Source: Pseudomonas sp. LBUM920 | GTDB taxonomy: Bacteria > Pseudomonadota > Gammaproteobacteria > Pseudomonadales > Pseudomonadaceae | DNA: 64,000 nucleotides | Assembly: GCF_003852315.1 (NCBI RefSeq) | Contig: NZ_CP027762.1 | Span: 4,817,501 to 4,881,500, forward strand | Direction of reading: 5' to 3' | Shown here: in pieces, positions 8,580-17,490 of the stretch | Layout: the number at the start of each line of letters is the position of its first letter | Numbering within the stretch: the first letter of the stretch is position 1 | The notes under the pieces: generated by a model | Databases searched by the model: none | Told to the model about the DNA's origin: nothing | What the model saw: only the letters and a program-made list of their open reading frames with translations | Translations under genes and position numbers: made by a program

Positions 8580-9371
8580 ATGATCGCTTTGCCCTGGCTG
8601 TACCTGGTGCTTCTTTCGATTGGCTACGGACTGGCCCTGACCTACGGGCAACTGGGCGCTCTGGCGGCCGTATCGGTGGTCATGCTGCTGATCGCCGGGT
8701 ACGCCGTGCGCCAGCAACGCAGCCCTTGGGCGCGCTACCTCGGCCACGGCCTGTTCATTGTCCTGGCCTTGGGCCTGGCGATGCACTGGCTGCCGGGTTT
8801 CTACAACGGCCGCGGTATCGCGCCGCAGCGTTTTACCCCTGACTCGGTACCGTTCTCGATGTACCTGAACCAGGACAAACCACTGATTGGCTTCTGGCTG
8901 TTGCTGGCCTGCCCGTGGATCGTGGCGCGTCGCGCGCTGCGCCTGTCGCTTTGCGTCGCGGCCCTGGCATTGACGCTGACGGCGGTCGCTGCGCTGGGCG
9001 GCGCCACATTGCTGGGGATGATCGACTGGGCACCCAAATGGCCGGAACAGGCGTGGCTGTGGGTACTGAACAACCTGCTGCTGGTGACGCTGGTGGAAGA
9101 GGCGCTGTTTCGTGGCTATATCCAGGGTGGCCTGAGCCAACGCTTCAAACACCTGCCCTACGGAGAGCACCTTGCACTGCTGCTGGCCTCGCTGCTGTTC
9201 GGCCTGGTGCACCTCGGCGCGGGCTGGCATTGGGTGCTGCTGGCGAGTATTGCAGGCATCGGTTATGGCCTGGCGTATCGCTTCGGCGGGCTGGGCGCCG
9301 CGATTGCCACGCACTTTGGCTTGAATCTGCTTCACTTCGGGTTGTTTACCTACCCGATGCTGGCCGGATGA
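8580..9371 (+). CDS. CPBP-family intramembrane metalloprotease (CAAX/bacteriocin-processing type)
   Basis: A 263-residue, strongly hydrophobic protein with about eight membrane segments. The C-terminal third carries the CPBP (Abi) motifs: EEALFRG (paired Glu plus Arg), FGLVHLG, and the final THFGLNLLH with a conserved His/Asn. Members are intramembrane glutamic/metallo-type proteases whose bacterial substrates are mostly unknown. The ATG at 8580 is preferred over an in-frame ATG at 8550 because AAGGA lies 7 bases before it and because the upstream ATG would overlap the -10 element. Confidence 0.85.
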   Translation: MIALPWLYLVLLSIGYGLALTYGQLGALAAVSVVMLLIAGYAVRQQRSPWARYLGHGLFIVLALGLAMHWLPGFYNGRGIAPQRFTPDSVPFSMYLNQDKPLIGFWLLLACPWIVARRALRLSLCVAALALTLTAVAALGGATLLGMIDWAPKWPEQAWLWVLNNLLLVTLVEEALFRGYIQGGLSQRFKHLPYGEHLALLLASLLFGLVHLGAGWHWVLLASIAGIGYGLAYRFGGLGAAIATHFGLNLLHFGLFTYPMLAG

Positions 9372-9445
9372 TTGTTGCAAAAAATAAGTTAAATAAATGC
9401 CTGCAACGGCCGACAACCCATCAAAGCCTTGCGGATTGAACAATC

Positions 9446-11011
9446 ATGCGTAATAACCAACCCGTTACCCAGCGCGAACGTACCTTCCCCGCTCAGCAAC
9501 GGTTGATCTCCACCACAGATGCCAAAGGTGTGATCACCTACTGCAACGACGCCTTTGTCGAAATCAGTGGGTTCACCCGTGACGAGTTGATCCGTGCCCC
9601 GCACAACCTGGTGCGTCACCCGGATGTGCCGTCGGCCGTGTTCGCGCACATGTGGTCCACGCTCAAACAAGGCTTGCCATGGATGGGCATCGTCAAGAAC
9701 CGCTGCAAGACCGGCGATCATTACTGGGTTAACGCCTATGTAACGCCGGTCTTCGATGGCAACCAGGTGATCGGCTACGAATCGGTGCGCATCAAGCCCA
9801 CCGCCGAGCAGATTCGCCGGGCCGAAGCGCTCTACCAACGCATCAACCAGGGCAAGTCGGCCGTGCCTCAGCGCGACAAATGGCTGCCGGTGCTGCAAGA
9901 CTGGCTGCCCTTTATTCTGGTCAGCCAGCTCAGCTTCATGATCGGTGCGTCGCTCAACTCCCACTGGGGCTTTGCCCTGGCGGCGGGGCTGTCGGTGCCA
10001 CTGGGCCTGCTGGGCCTGAGCTGGCAGCAACGCGGCCTCAAGCGTCTGCTGCGCCTGGCGGAGCAGACCACGTCCGACCCGCTGATCGCGCAGATGTACA
10101 CCGACAGCCGTGGCGCACAAGCGCGGCTGGAGATGTCGATTCTCAGCCAGGAGGCGCGTCTGAAGACGTGCCTTACTCGCTTGCAGGATACGGCCGAGCA
10201 CCTCAACGATCAGGCAGCGCAGTCCAACACCCTGGCGCACAACAGCTCCAGCGGCCTGGAACGCCAGCGCGTGGAAACCGAGCAGGTCGCCACCGCCGTC
10301 AACCAGATGGCAGCAACGACCCAGGAAGTGGCCAGCCACGTGCAGCGCACGGCGGACGCTACTCAGGAGGCCAATCGCCTGACCGGTCGCGGTCGCGACA
10401 TCGCCGGGGAAACCCGTGAAGCGATCCAGCGCCTGTCGGTCGCCGTGGGTGAAACCGGTGTAACCGTCACCCAGCTGGCCAAGGACAGTGATGAAATCGG
10501 CGGCGTGGTGGACGTGATCAAAGGCATCGCCGACCAGACCAACCTGCTGGCATTGAACGCTGCCATCGAAGCCGCCCGTGCCGGCGAAATGGGCCGTGGC
10601 TTTGCAGTGGTGGCTGACGAAGTCCGTCAACTGGCGCAGCGTACCGCCGAGTCCACCGGGCAGATCCATGCCCTGATCGCCAAACTGCAGCAGACCGCCG
10701 CCGCCGCCGTGCAAACCATGGACGCCGGGCATCGCCAGGCCGAAGAAGGCGTGGCACGCGTGATGGAGGCGGATCAGGCGCTGGTGGGCATCAGTGAAGC
10801 GGTGGCCAACATCACCGACATGACCACGCAGATTGCCGCCGCCACCGAAGAGCAAAGCGCCGTGGCCGAAGAGATCAGCCGCAATATCAGCACGATTGCG
10901 CTGTTGGCGGACCAGACCTCGGAGCAGGCGATGAACTCGGCGCAGTTGAGTGAAGAGCTGACGCATACCGCAAATACCCAGTATTCGCTGGTGGAGCGTT
11001 TTAACCGTTAA
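9446..11011 (+). CDS. aer: Aerotaxis receptor (PAS-containing methyl-accepting chemotaxis protein)
   Basis: A 521-residue redox/oxygen-taxis transducer. An N-terminal PAS domain (residues ~20-120: TDAKGVITYCNDAFVEISGF, WVNAYVTPV) would bind FAD as in E. coli Aer. A short hydrophobic hairpin (~150-190) anchors the protein, and the rest is a cytoplasmic signalling domain with the conserved hairpin tip NLLALNAAIEAARAGE (about residues 365-380). The absence of a periplasmic sensing loop fits Aer rather than a classical MCP. The length and the position a little ahead of the cbb3 genes match the Pseudomonas aeruginosa aer arrangement as I remember it. No Anr box was found in the 74 bases upstream. 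Confidence 0.93.
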   Translation: MRNNQPVTQRERTFPAQQRLISTTDAKGVITYCNDAFVEISGFTRDELIRAPHNLVRHPDVPSAVFAHMWSTLKQGLPWMGIVKNRCKTGDHYWVNAYVTPVFDGNQVIGYESVRIKPTAEQIRRAEALYQRINQGKSAVPQRDKWLPVLQDWLPFILVSQLSFMIGASLNSHWGFALAAGLSVPLGLLGLSWQQRGLKRLLRLAEQTTSDPLIAQMYTDSRGAQARLEMSILSQEARLKTCLTRLQDTAEHLNDQAAQSNTLAHNSSSGLERQRVETEQVATAVNQMAATTQEVASHVQRTADATQEANRLTGRGRDIAGETREAIQRLSVAVGETGVTVTQLAKDSDEIGGVVDVIKGIADQTNLLALNAAIEAARAGEMGRGFAVVADEVRQLAQRTAESTGQIHALIAKLQQTAAAAVQTMDAGHRQAEEGVARVMEADQALVGISEAVANITDMTTQIAAATEEQSAVAEEISRNISTIALLADQTSEQAMNSAQLSEELTHTANTQYSLVERFNR

Positions 11012-11017
11012 ATCGCT

Positions 11018-11110
11018 TTCGCGAGCAAGCCCGCTCCCACATTGGATAGGGTTCACATATTTCTATTTGTGAATACATTCAAATGTGGGAGCTGGCTTGC
11101 CGGCGATGAG
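11018..11110. repeat. REPIN (pair of inverted REP sequences)
   Basis: GCGAGCAAGCCCGCTCCCAC at 11021-11040 is mirrored by TGTGGGAGCTGGCTTGCCGG (11084-11103) on the other side of a ~40-base spacer that itself contains TTCACA/TGTGAA. This is the classic fluorescens-group REP doublet, placed between the convergent aer and hydrolase genes. Confidence 0.9.
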
Positions 11111-11113
11111 GCC

Positions 11114-11806
11114 CTAAAGGCCGGCGAGAAACTCGGAGACCTTCAGCGCCGCAGCCTCCAAATGCTGCTCATGACTAAACCCCGAAGCCTTCAACGGCTT
11201 CAAATCATGATCCCCCGCCACCAGCCACATCACTTCGATGCTCGGCGACAACGCATACCCCTCCACCGCCGCCCGATTGCCCAGCGCATCGCGCTCGCCC
11301 TGCACAATCAACGTCGGCGTCTTCAGACCGGCCAGATGCTCAGTGCGGGGTTTCTCCGGTTTGCCCACCGCGTAAAACGGATAACCCAGGCACACCAACC
11401 CGTCTGCACCCAATTCATCCGCCAGCAAACTGGCCATCCGCCCGCCCATGGACTTGCCGCCAACGGCCAGTGGGCCAGCGACATGGCGTCGCACCTCGGC
11501 ATACACCTCGCGCCAGGCTTGCAATAGTTTCGGCGCCGGATTCGGCGGACGTTTGCCGCCGTCCAGGCGGCGCTGGGCCATGTAGGGGAATTCAAAGCGC
11601 AATACGTTCACGCCATGCCCGGCAAGGCGTGCAGCCATGTCGTTCATAAACCCCGAGTCCATGGGCGCACCGGCACCGTGGGCCAGGATCAGCGTCACCG
11701 GCGCACGCGCGCTGGTACCCGTTGCCGCATCCCACAACCAGCCGCGCTCGCGCACACACTGCGCCCATTGATCCCCGTCAATACTGGCCTTGTGCTCTTT
11801 GCCCAT
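11114..11806 (-). CDS. Alpha/beta hydrolase of the KANL3/Tex30-like family
   Basis: A 230-residue cytoplasmic alpha/beta-fold protein. LILAHGAGAPMDSGFM is the oxyanion-side HGxG strand-loop, the nucleophile elbow is GKSMGGRMAS (Ser in GxSxG), and TLIVQGERDALG and GDHDLKP supply the acidic and His members of the triad. The substrate is unknown. The ATG at 11806 is supported by GAGG six bases upstream. The longer frame would run into the ccoN leader. The 5' coding region also contains an Anr-box sequence that probably serves the divergent ccoN. Confidence 0.85.
   Translation of the reverse strand: MGKEHKASIDGDQWAQCVRERGWLWDAATGTSARAPVTLILAHGAGAPMDSGFMNDMAARLAGHGVNVLRFEFPYMAQRRLDGGKRPPNPAPKLLQAWREVYAEVRRHVAGPLAVGGKSMGGRMASLLADELGADGLVCLGYPFYAVGKPEKPRTEHLAGLKTPTLIVQGERDALGNRAAVEGYALSPSIEVMWLVAGDHDLKPLKASGFSHEQHLEAAALKVSEFLAGL
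11768..11781 (+). promoter_or_regulatory. Anr/FNR box controlling the first ccoNOQP cluster
   Basis: TTGATCCCCGTCAA matches the TTGAY-N4-RTCAA consensus fully. Its centre (11774.5) lies 41.5 bases before a start point at ~11816 whose -10 would be CATGCT (11804-11809), a class II activation geometry. It is inside the first codons of the divergent hydrolase gene and 104 bases before the ccoN start. Confidence 0.7.
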
Positions 11807-11885
11807 GCTTGCCTCGCTTTTTAGTCTGCCTATAACTCCAGCCCAAGTGCCGCATTGGCTTGGGTTGAACCGTGGATGGGGAACC

Positions 11886-13319
11886 ATGAACACTACTTTA
11901 AGTACCGCCTATAACTACAAGGTGGTCCGCCAATTCACCATTATGACGGTGGTGTGGGGCATCGTCGGCATGGGGCTCGGGGTTTTTCTCGCCGCCCAAT
12001 TGGTTTGGCCTGCACTCAACTTCGATTTGCCCTGGACCAGCTTCGGCCGCTTGCGCCCGCTGCACACCAACGCGGTGATCTTTGCCTTCGGCGGCTGCGC
12101 GCTGTTCGCCAGCTCGTTTTACTCGGTGCAGCGCACCTGCCAGACACAGCTGTTCGCACCGAAAATCGCCGCGTTCTGCTTCTGGGGCTGGCAGCTCGTC
12201 ATTCTATTGGCCGCGATCAGCCTGCCGCTGGGCTACACCAGCTCCAAGGAATACGCCGAGCTGGAATGGCCGATCGACATTCTGATCACCATCGTCTGGG
12301 TGGCCTACGCCATCGTGTTCTTCGGCACGATCATGAAGCGCAACACCAAGCACATCTACGTCGGCAACTGGTTCTTCGGTGCGTTCATCATCACCGTGGC
12401 CATTCTGCACATCGTCAACAACCTGGAAATCCCGGTCAGCCTGACCAAGTCCTACTCCCTCTACGGCGGTGCGACGGATGCCATGGTGCAGTGGTGGTAT
12501 GGGCACAACGCGGTAGGCTTTTTCCTCACCGCCGGTTTCCTCGGGATGATGTATTACTTCGTGCCCAAGCAAGCCGAACGTCCGGTGTATTCCTATCGCC
12601 TGTCCATCGTGCACTTCTGGGCGCTGATCACCCTGTACATCTGGGCCGGCCCGCACCACTTGCACTACACCGCGTTGCCGGATTGGGCACAGTCACTGGG
12701 CATGGTGATGTCGCTGGTACTGCTGGCCCCGAGCTGGGGCGGCATGATCAACGGCATGATGACGCTCTCGGGCGCCTGGCATAAGTTGCGCAGCGACCCG
12801 ATCCTGCGCTTTTTGGTGGTGTCGCTGGCGTTCTACGGCATGTCGACCTTCGAAGGGCCGATGATGGCCATCAAGACGGTCAACGCCCTCTCCCACTACA
12901 CCGACTGGACCATCGGCCACGTACACGCCGGCGCGCTGGGCTGGGTGGCGATGATTTCCATCGGCGCGCTGTACCACATGATCCCCAAAGTGTTTGGCCG
13001 CGAGCAGATGTACAGCCTCGGCCTGATCAACGCGCACTTCTGGCTGGCCACCATCGGCACCGTGCTCTACATCGCCTCGATGTGGGTCAACGGCATCGCC
13101 CAAGGCCTGATGTGGCGTGCGGTCAACGAAGACGGCACCTTGACCTACTCCTTCGTCGAAACCCTGGTGGCCAGCCACCCTGGCTACATCGTGCGACTGG
13201 TGGGCGGTGCAGTGTTCCTCAGCGGCATGTTCCTGATGGCTTACAACACGTGGCGCACCGTGCGCTCGGCGCCATCGCTGCAAGCCGCCGAACCCGCCAC
13301 CGCCGCGCAAATGGCCTGA
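11886..13319 (+). CDS. ccoN: cbb3 cytochrome oxidase subunit I, first copy
   Basis: The 477-residue catalytic subunit of the high-affinity cbb3 terminal oxidase, with 12 or more membrane helices. It binds haem b, haem b3 and CuB and reduces O2 to water while pumping protons. Recognisable ligands: His in RLRPLHTNAVIFAFGG, YGHNAVGFF (CuB His and nearby residues), PHHLHYTALPDW and the haem pair in HYTDWTIGHVHAGALGW. The start at 11886 (MNTTLSTAYNYK) has GGGGA upstream and matches the second copy. By order and the Anr box it corresponds to the oxygen-limited cco2 set of P. aeruginosa (inference). Confidence 0.97.
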   Translation: MNTTLSTAYNYKVVRQFTIMTVVWGIVGMGLGVFLAAQLVWPALNFDLPWTSFGRLRPLHTNAVIFAFGGCALFASSFYSVQRTCQTQLFAPKIAAFCFWGWQLVILLAAISLPLGYTSSKEYAELEWPIDILITIVWVAYAIVFFGTIMKRNTKHIYVGNWFFGAFIITVAILHIVNNLEIPVSLTKSYSLYGGATDAMVQWWYGHNAVGFFLTAGFLGMMYYFVPKQAERPVYSYRLSIVHFWALITLYIWAGPHHLHYTALPDWAQSLGMVMSLVLLAPSWGGMINGMMTLSGAWHKLRSDPILRFLVVSLAFYGMSTFEGPMMAIKTVNALSHYTDWTIGHVHAGALGWVAMISIGALYHMIPKVFGREQMYSLGLINAHFWLATIGTVLYIASMWVNGIAQGLMWRAVNEDGTLTYSFVETLVASHPGYIVRLVGGAVFLSGMFLMAYNTWRTVRSAPSLQAAEPATAAQMA

Positions 13320-13329
13320 GGAGTCCGTG

Positions 13330-13938
13330 ATGAAACACGAAACGATTGAAAAGAACGTCGGCCTGCTGATGCTGCTGATGGTGCTGGCCGTGAGCATCGG
13401 CGGCCTGACCCAGATCGTCCCGCTGTTCTTCCAGGACGTGACCAACAAGCCGGTCGAAGGCATGAAGCCCTACACCGCGCTGCAACTGGAAGGCCGCGAC
13501 ATCTACATCCGCGAAGGCTGCGTGCAGTGCCACTCGCAGATGATCCGCCCGTTCCGTGCCGAAACCGAACGCTACGGCCACTACTCGGTGGCAGGCGAAA
13601 GCGTGTGGGACCACCCGTTCCTGTGGGGCTCCAAGCGCACCGGTCCGGACCTGGCCCGCGTCGGCGCGCGCTACTCGGACGACTGGCACCGCGCGCACCT
13701 GTACAACCCGCGCAACGTGGTGCCGGAGTCAAAAATGCCGGCCTACCCATGGCTGGTCACCGCGCCGGTCGACAGCAGCCACACCGAAACCAAGTTGAAA
13801 GTGATGCGCACCCTCGGCGTGCCCTACACCGACGACGACATCAGTGGCGCCGTTGCCAGCCTCAAGGGCAAGACCGAGATGGACGCGCTGGTTGCGTACC
13901 TGCAAGTGCTCGGCACTGCCATCAAGAGCAAGAGGTGA
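13330..13938 (+). CDS. ccoO: cbb3 oxidase subunit II (monohaem cytochrome c), first copy
   Basis: A 202-residue membrane-anchored cytochrome c that passes electrons from CcoP to CcoN. A single N-terminal helix (about residues 10-32) is followed by the haem-binding CVQCHS and the axial Met region near PESKMPAYPW. The start is taken at the ATG 13330, six bases after GAGGAG. A GTG one codon earlier is too close to the ribosome site. It begins about 10 bases after the ccoN stop. Confidence 0.97.
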   Translation: MKHETIEKNVGLLMLLMVLAVSIGGLTQIVPLFFQDVTNKPVEGMKPYTALQLEGRDIYIREGCVQCHSQMIRPFRAETERYGHYSVAGESVWDHPFLWGSKRTGPDLARVGARYSDDWHRAHLYNPRNVVPESKMPAYPWLVTAPVDSSHTETKLKVMRTLGVPYTDDDISGAVASLKGKTEMDALVAYLQVLGTAIKSKR

Positions 13939-13941
13939 GCC

Positions 13942-14142
13942 ATGGGATTTGAATTTGACGCGGGCACCATCCGCGGCCTTGGCACGCTGGTGGTCGCCAT
14001 CGCTTTTATCGGCCTGTCGCTGTGGGTGTTCAACAACCGGCGCAACGCGGAATTCGAGCAGGCCCGCCTGCTGCCATTTGCCGATGAACCTACTCCATCC
14101 GACGCTCAAGAAGAGCCTGCAACAAGGAGCACTCGCCCATGA
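13942..14142 (+). CDS. ccoQ: cbb3 oxidase small subunit, first copy
   Basis: A 66-residue protein with one transmembrane helix (TLVVAIAFIGLSLWVF) and a charged tail RRNAEFEQARLLPFAD that is typical of CcoQ. CcoQ stabilises the assembled cbb3 complex and carries no cofactor. It starts three bases after the ccoO stop with AGAGGTG upstream, and its stop overlaps the ccoP start by 4 bases (ATGA). The C-terminal tail differs from the second copy. Confidence 0.95.
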   Translation: MGFEFDAGTIRGLGTLVVAIAFIGLSLWVFNNRRNAEFEQARLLPFADEPTPSDAQEEPATRSTRP

Positions 14143-15086
14143 CGACCTTCTGGAGTACATGGATCTGCGTATTGACCCTCGGCAGCCTGATCGGCCTGAC
14201 CTGGCTATTGATCGGCACCCGCAAGGGCGAAACCAAGGGCAGCGTCGACCAGACCATGGGCCACGCCTTCGACGGCATCGAGGAATACGACAACCCGCTG
14301 CCGCAGTGGTGGTTCATGCTGTTCGCCGGCACCCTGGTGTTTGCCGTCGGCTACCTGATCCTCTACCCGGGCCTGGGTAACTGGAAAGGCGTATTGCCGG
14401 GCTATGAAGGCGGCTGGACCCAGACCAAGGAATGGGACAAGGAAATGGCCAAGGCCGACGCCAGGTTCGGGCCGATCTTCGCCAAATTCGCGGCCATGCC
14501 GGTGGAAGAAGTCGCCAAGGACCCACAGGCACTGAAAATGGGCGGCCGCCTGTTCGCTTCCAACTGCGCGGTGTGCCACGGCTCGGATGCCAAGGGCGCG
14601 TATGGCTTCCCCAACCTGGCGGACAACCTCTGGCGCTGGGGCGGCTCGGCGGAGGCGATCAAAGCGACGATCATGAATGGTCGCCACGCGGCGATGCCGG
14701 CCTGGGGTGAAGTGCTGGGCGAAGACGGTGTGAAGAACGTCGCCGCCTATGTGCGCCACGACCTGGCCGGGCTGCCCTTGCCGGCCAACAGCACCGCCGA
14801 CCTCGCCGCCGGGCAAGCGGCGTTCAGCACCACCTGTGTCGCCTGCCACGGTCCGCAAGGCCACGGCGTGGAAGCCATGGGCGCGCCGAACCTGACCGAG
14901 CCTGCCGGCTTCATTTACGGCACCAGCCTGGCGCAGCTGCAGCAGACCATCCGCCACGGCCGCCAAGGCCAGATGCCCGCGCAGGACGTGCTGCAAGGCA
15001 ATGACAAAGTGCACCTGCTCGCGGCCTATGTGTACAGCTTGTCCCATAACGCTGATGGCGCAACGCCAGAAAGCCCAGCCGAGTAA
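14139..15086 (+). CDS. ccoP: cbb3 oxidase subunit III (dihaem cytochrome c), first copy
   Basis: A 315-residue dihaem cytochrome c, the electron entry point of cbb3. Two N-terminal membrane helices flank the conserved GIEEYDNPLPQWW segment. The haem sites are CAVCHG (about residue 144) and CVACHG (about residue 230). The axial methionines lie near AAMPAWGE and GQMPAQDV. It lacks the ~10-residue insertion after the GYEGGWT region that the second copy has. A strong hairpin follows the stop. Confidence 0.97.
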   Translation: MTTFWSTWICVLTLGSLIGLTWLLIGTRKGETKGSVDQTMGHAFDGIEEYDNPLPQWWFMLFAGTLVFAVGYLILYPGLGNWKGVLPGYEGGWTQTKEWDKEMAKADARFGPIFAKFAAMPVEEVAKDPQALKMGGRLFASNCAVCHGSDAKGAYGFPNLADNLWRWGGSAEAIKATIMNGRHAAMPAWGEVLGEDGVKNVAAYVRHDLAGLPLPANSTADLAAGQAAFSTTCVACHGPQGHGVEAMGAPNLTEPAGFIYGTSLAQLQQTIRHGRQGQMPAQDVLQGNDKVHLLAAYVYSLSHNADGATPESPAE

Positions 15087-15093
15087 CCGCAGA

Positions 15094-15118
15094 CTGCCGC
15101 CCCAACCCGGGGCGGCAG
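15094..15118 (+). terminator. Hairpin ending the first cco cluster
   Basis: CTGCCGCCCC (15094-15103) and GGGGCGGCAG (15109-15118) form a perfect 10-bp GC-rich stem with a 5-base loop, eight bases after the ccoP stop. The T-rich tail is weak, so termination may be incomplete. Confidence 0.65.
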
Positions 15119-15336
15119 CCCTGTATCTCTAAGCGACCAAGTGTCGCACCCCTCCCCACCCCAACTTTCCCCTGCTGCCATTCGGGTCTACGCTTGCCCA
15201 ACAGTGACCGGTTTTGGCGTATCAGGCGACTGCCGTTGCGACCTGAAAAAATTCCTGTCCACTCGATCAGCTTTCGATTTCTGATTTTGTCCTTACGCCA
15301 AACATGGAAAGGGCGCAGAATCTGGCCCGGAACGCA

Positions 15337-15387
15337 TTGATACAGGTCAGCCATTGCGTTGCAATGGCCCCTCGGTTTGTCCATACT
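15337..15387 (+). promoter_or_regulatory. Sigma-70 promoter of the second ccoNOQP cluster with an imperfect Anr box
   Basis: TTGCAA (15359-15364) and CATACT (15382-15387) are 17 bases apart, giving a start near 15394, about 40 bases before ccoN. Just upstream, TTGATACAGGTCAG (15337-15350) differs from the Anr consensus only at the last base but sits at about -50, not -41.5. This agrees with the known constitutive expression of cco1 in P. aeruginosa. Nothing else was recognised in the remaining sequence from 15119. Confidence 0.55.
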
Positions 15388-15434
15388 TGCGGCCGATTTC
15401 AACTATAAAAAAACCTAAACCGTGGAACCTTAGA

Positions 15435-16877
15435 ATGAGCACAGCAATCAGTCCGACTGCTTATAACTATAAGGTAGTCCGCCAGTTCGCCATCATGACG
15501 GTGGTCTGGGGGATCCTTGGCATGGGGCTCGGGGTGTTCATCGCCTCGCAACTGGTTTGGCCGGAATTGAATTTCGGTTTGCCATGGACGACCTTTGGCC
15601 GCCTGCGCCCGCTGCACACCAACCTGGTGATTTTCGCCTTCGGCGGATGTGCATTGTTTGCCACCTCCTACTATGTCGTGCAGCGAACCTGCCAGACGCG
15701 ACTGATCTCCGACGGCCTCGCCGCCTTCACCTTTTGGGGCTGGCAAGCCGTGATCCTCGGCGCCATCATCACCCTGCCGCTGGGCTACACCACCACCAAG
15801 GAATACGCCGAGCTGGAATGGCCCATTGCCATTTTGCTGGCCATCGTCTGGGTGACTTACGCCGTGGTGTTCTTCGGCACCATCGTCAAGCGCAAGACCA
15901 AGCACATTTATGTGGGTAACTGGTTCTACGGTGCCTTCATTCTGGTCACGGCGATGCTGCACATCGTCAACCACGCGTCCTTGCCGGTGAGCTGGTTCAA
16001 GTCCTATTCGGCCTACGCCGGGGCGACGGACGCGATGATCCAGTGGTGGTACGGCCACAATGCCGTGGGCTTCTTCCTCACCACCGGCTTCCTGGGGATG
16101 ATGTATTACTTCGTGCCCAAGCAGGCCGAGCGTCCGATCTACTCGTACCGCCTGTCCATCGTGCACTTCTGGGCGCTGATCACCCTGTACATCTGGGCCG
16201 GCCCGCACCACCTGCACTACACCGCGCTGCCGGACTGGGCGCAGTCGCTGGGCATGGCGATGTCGATCATCCTGCTGGCCCCCAGCTGGGGCGGCATGAT
16301 CAACGGCATGATGACGCTCTCGGGCGCCTGGCATAAATTGCGCACCGACCCGATCCTGCGCTTTTTGGTGGTGTCGCTGGCGTTCTACGGCATGTCGACC
16401 TTCGAAGGGCCGATGATGGCGATCAAGACCGTCAACTCGCTGTCCCACTACACCGACTGGACCATCGGCCACGTCCACGCTGGCGCGTTGGGCTGGGTGG
16501 CAATGATCTCCATCGGTGCGGTGTACCACATGATCCCCAAACTGTTCGGCCGTGCGCAGATGCACAGCGTCGGGCTGATCAACGCGCACTTCTGGCTGGC
16601 CACCATCGGCACCGTGCTCTACATCGCCTCGATGTGGGTCAACGGCATCACCCAGGGCCTGATGTGGCGTGCGATCAACGATGACGGCACGCTCACCTAC
16701 TCCTTCGTCGAAGCGCTGCAAGCCAGCCATCCGGGCTACATCGTCCGCGCCCTGGGCGGTGCGTTCTTTGCCAGCGGCATGCTGTTGATGGCCTACAACG
16801 TCTGGCGCACCGTGCGTGCCTCCGACCCTGTAGAGGCTGAAGCCGCCGCCAAGATCGCCGTTGTGGGAGCTCACTGA
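15435..16877 (+). CDS. ccoN: cbb3 cytochrome oxidase subunit I, second copy
   Basis: A 480-residue paralogue of the first CcoN, nearly identical through the haem/CuB region (YGHNAVGFF, PHHLHYTALPDW, HYTDWTIGHVHAGALGW). The C-terminus differs, ending in a region with KIAVVGAH instead of the Ala/Thr-rich tail. The start at 15435 (MSTAISPTAYNYK) follows GGAACC. The stop and the ccoO start share one base (TGATG). It has its own sigma-70-like promoter and corresponds in position to the constitutive cco1 set of P. aeruginosa (inference). Confidence 0.97.
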   Translation: MSTAISPTAYNYKVVRQFAIMTVVWGILGMGLGVFIASQLVWPELNFGLPWTTFGRLRPLHTNLVIFAFGGCALFATSYYVVQRTCQTRLISDGLAAFTFWGWQAVILGAIITLPLGYTTTKEYAELEWPIAILLAIVWVTYAVVFFGTIVKRKTKHIYVGNWFYGAFILVTAMLHIVNHASLPVSWFKSYSAYAGATDAMIQWWYGHNAVGFFLTTGFLGMMYYFVPKQAERPIYSYRLSIVHFWALITLYIWAGPHHLHYTALPDWAQSLGMAMSIILLAPSWGGMINGMMTLSGAWHKLRTDPILRFLVVSLAFYGMSTFEGPMMAIKTVNSLSHYTDWTIGHVHAGALGWVAMISIGAVYHMIPKLFGRAQMHSVGLINAHFWLATIGTVLYIASMWVNGITQGLMWRAINDDGTLTYSFVEALQASHPGYIVRALGGAFFASGMLLMAYNVWRTVRASDPVEAEAAAKIAVVGAH

Positions 16878-17485
16878 TGAAGCATGAAGTAGTCGAGAAG
16901 AATATCGGCCTGCTGGCCTTCTTCATGGTCATCGCCGTGAGTATCGGCGGCCTGACCCAGATCGTTCCGCTGTTTTTCCAGGACGTGACCAACAAGCCGG
17001 TCGAAGGCATGAAGCCGCGCACCGCGCTTGAACTGGAAGGTCGCGACGTCTACATCGCCAACGGTTGCGTGGGCTGCCACTCGCAGATGATCCGCCCGTT
17101 CCGCGCCGAAACCGAACGCTACGGCCACTACTCGGTGGCCGGTGAAAGCGTGTGGGACCACCCGTTCCTGTGGGGTTCCAAGCGCACCGGCCCGGACCTG
17201 GCCCGCGTCGGGGCACGTTACTCGGACGACTGGCACCGCGCGCACTTGTATAACCCGCGCAACGTGGTGCCGGAGTCGAAAATGCCGGCCTACCCGTTCC
17301 TCGTGGAAAACAAGCTCGACGGCAAGGACACCGCGAAGAAGATGGAAGTCTTGCGCACCCTGGGCGTGCCCTACACCGATGAAGACATCGCCGGTGCAGC
17401 CGCAGCCGTAAAGGGCAAGACCGAAATGGACGCACTGGTGGCCTACCTGCAAGGCCTTGGCACCATCATCAAAAGCAAACGGTGA
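16877..17485 (+). CDS. ccoO: cbb3 oxidase subunit II, second copy
   Basis: A 202-residue monohaem cytochrome c with an N-terminal membrane anchor. The haem motif is CVGCHS in place of CVQCHS in the first copy. The C-terminal third (ENKLDGKDTAKKMEVLRTL) is the most diverged part between the two. It transfers electrons from CcoP to CcoN. The start is coupled to the ccoN stop. Confidence 0.97.
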   Translation: MKHEVVEKNIGLLAFFMVIAVSIGGLTQIVPLFFQDVTNKPVEGMKPRTALELEGRDVYIANGCVGCHSQMIRPFRAETERYGHYSVAGESVWDHPFLWGSKRTGPDLARVGARYSDDWHRAHLYNPRNVVPESKMPAYPFLVENKLDGKDTAKKMEVLRTLGVPYTDEDIAGAAAAVKGKTEMDALVAYLQGLGTIIKSKR

Positions 17486-17490
17486 TCTGC

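Noticed and set aside
9372..9445. An Anr box upstream of aer
   Set aside because: No TTGAY-N4-RTCAA match with fewer than two mismatches lies in this gap.
9389..11056. A 555-codon open frame on the minus strand opposite aer
   Set aside because: Antisense shadow of a high-GC gene; the translation is low-complexity His/Gly/Arg-rich, and aer on the other strand has all family motifs.
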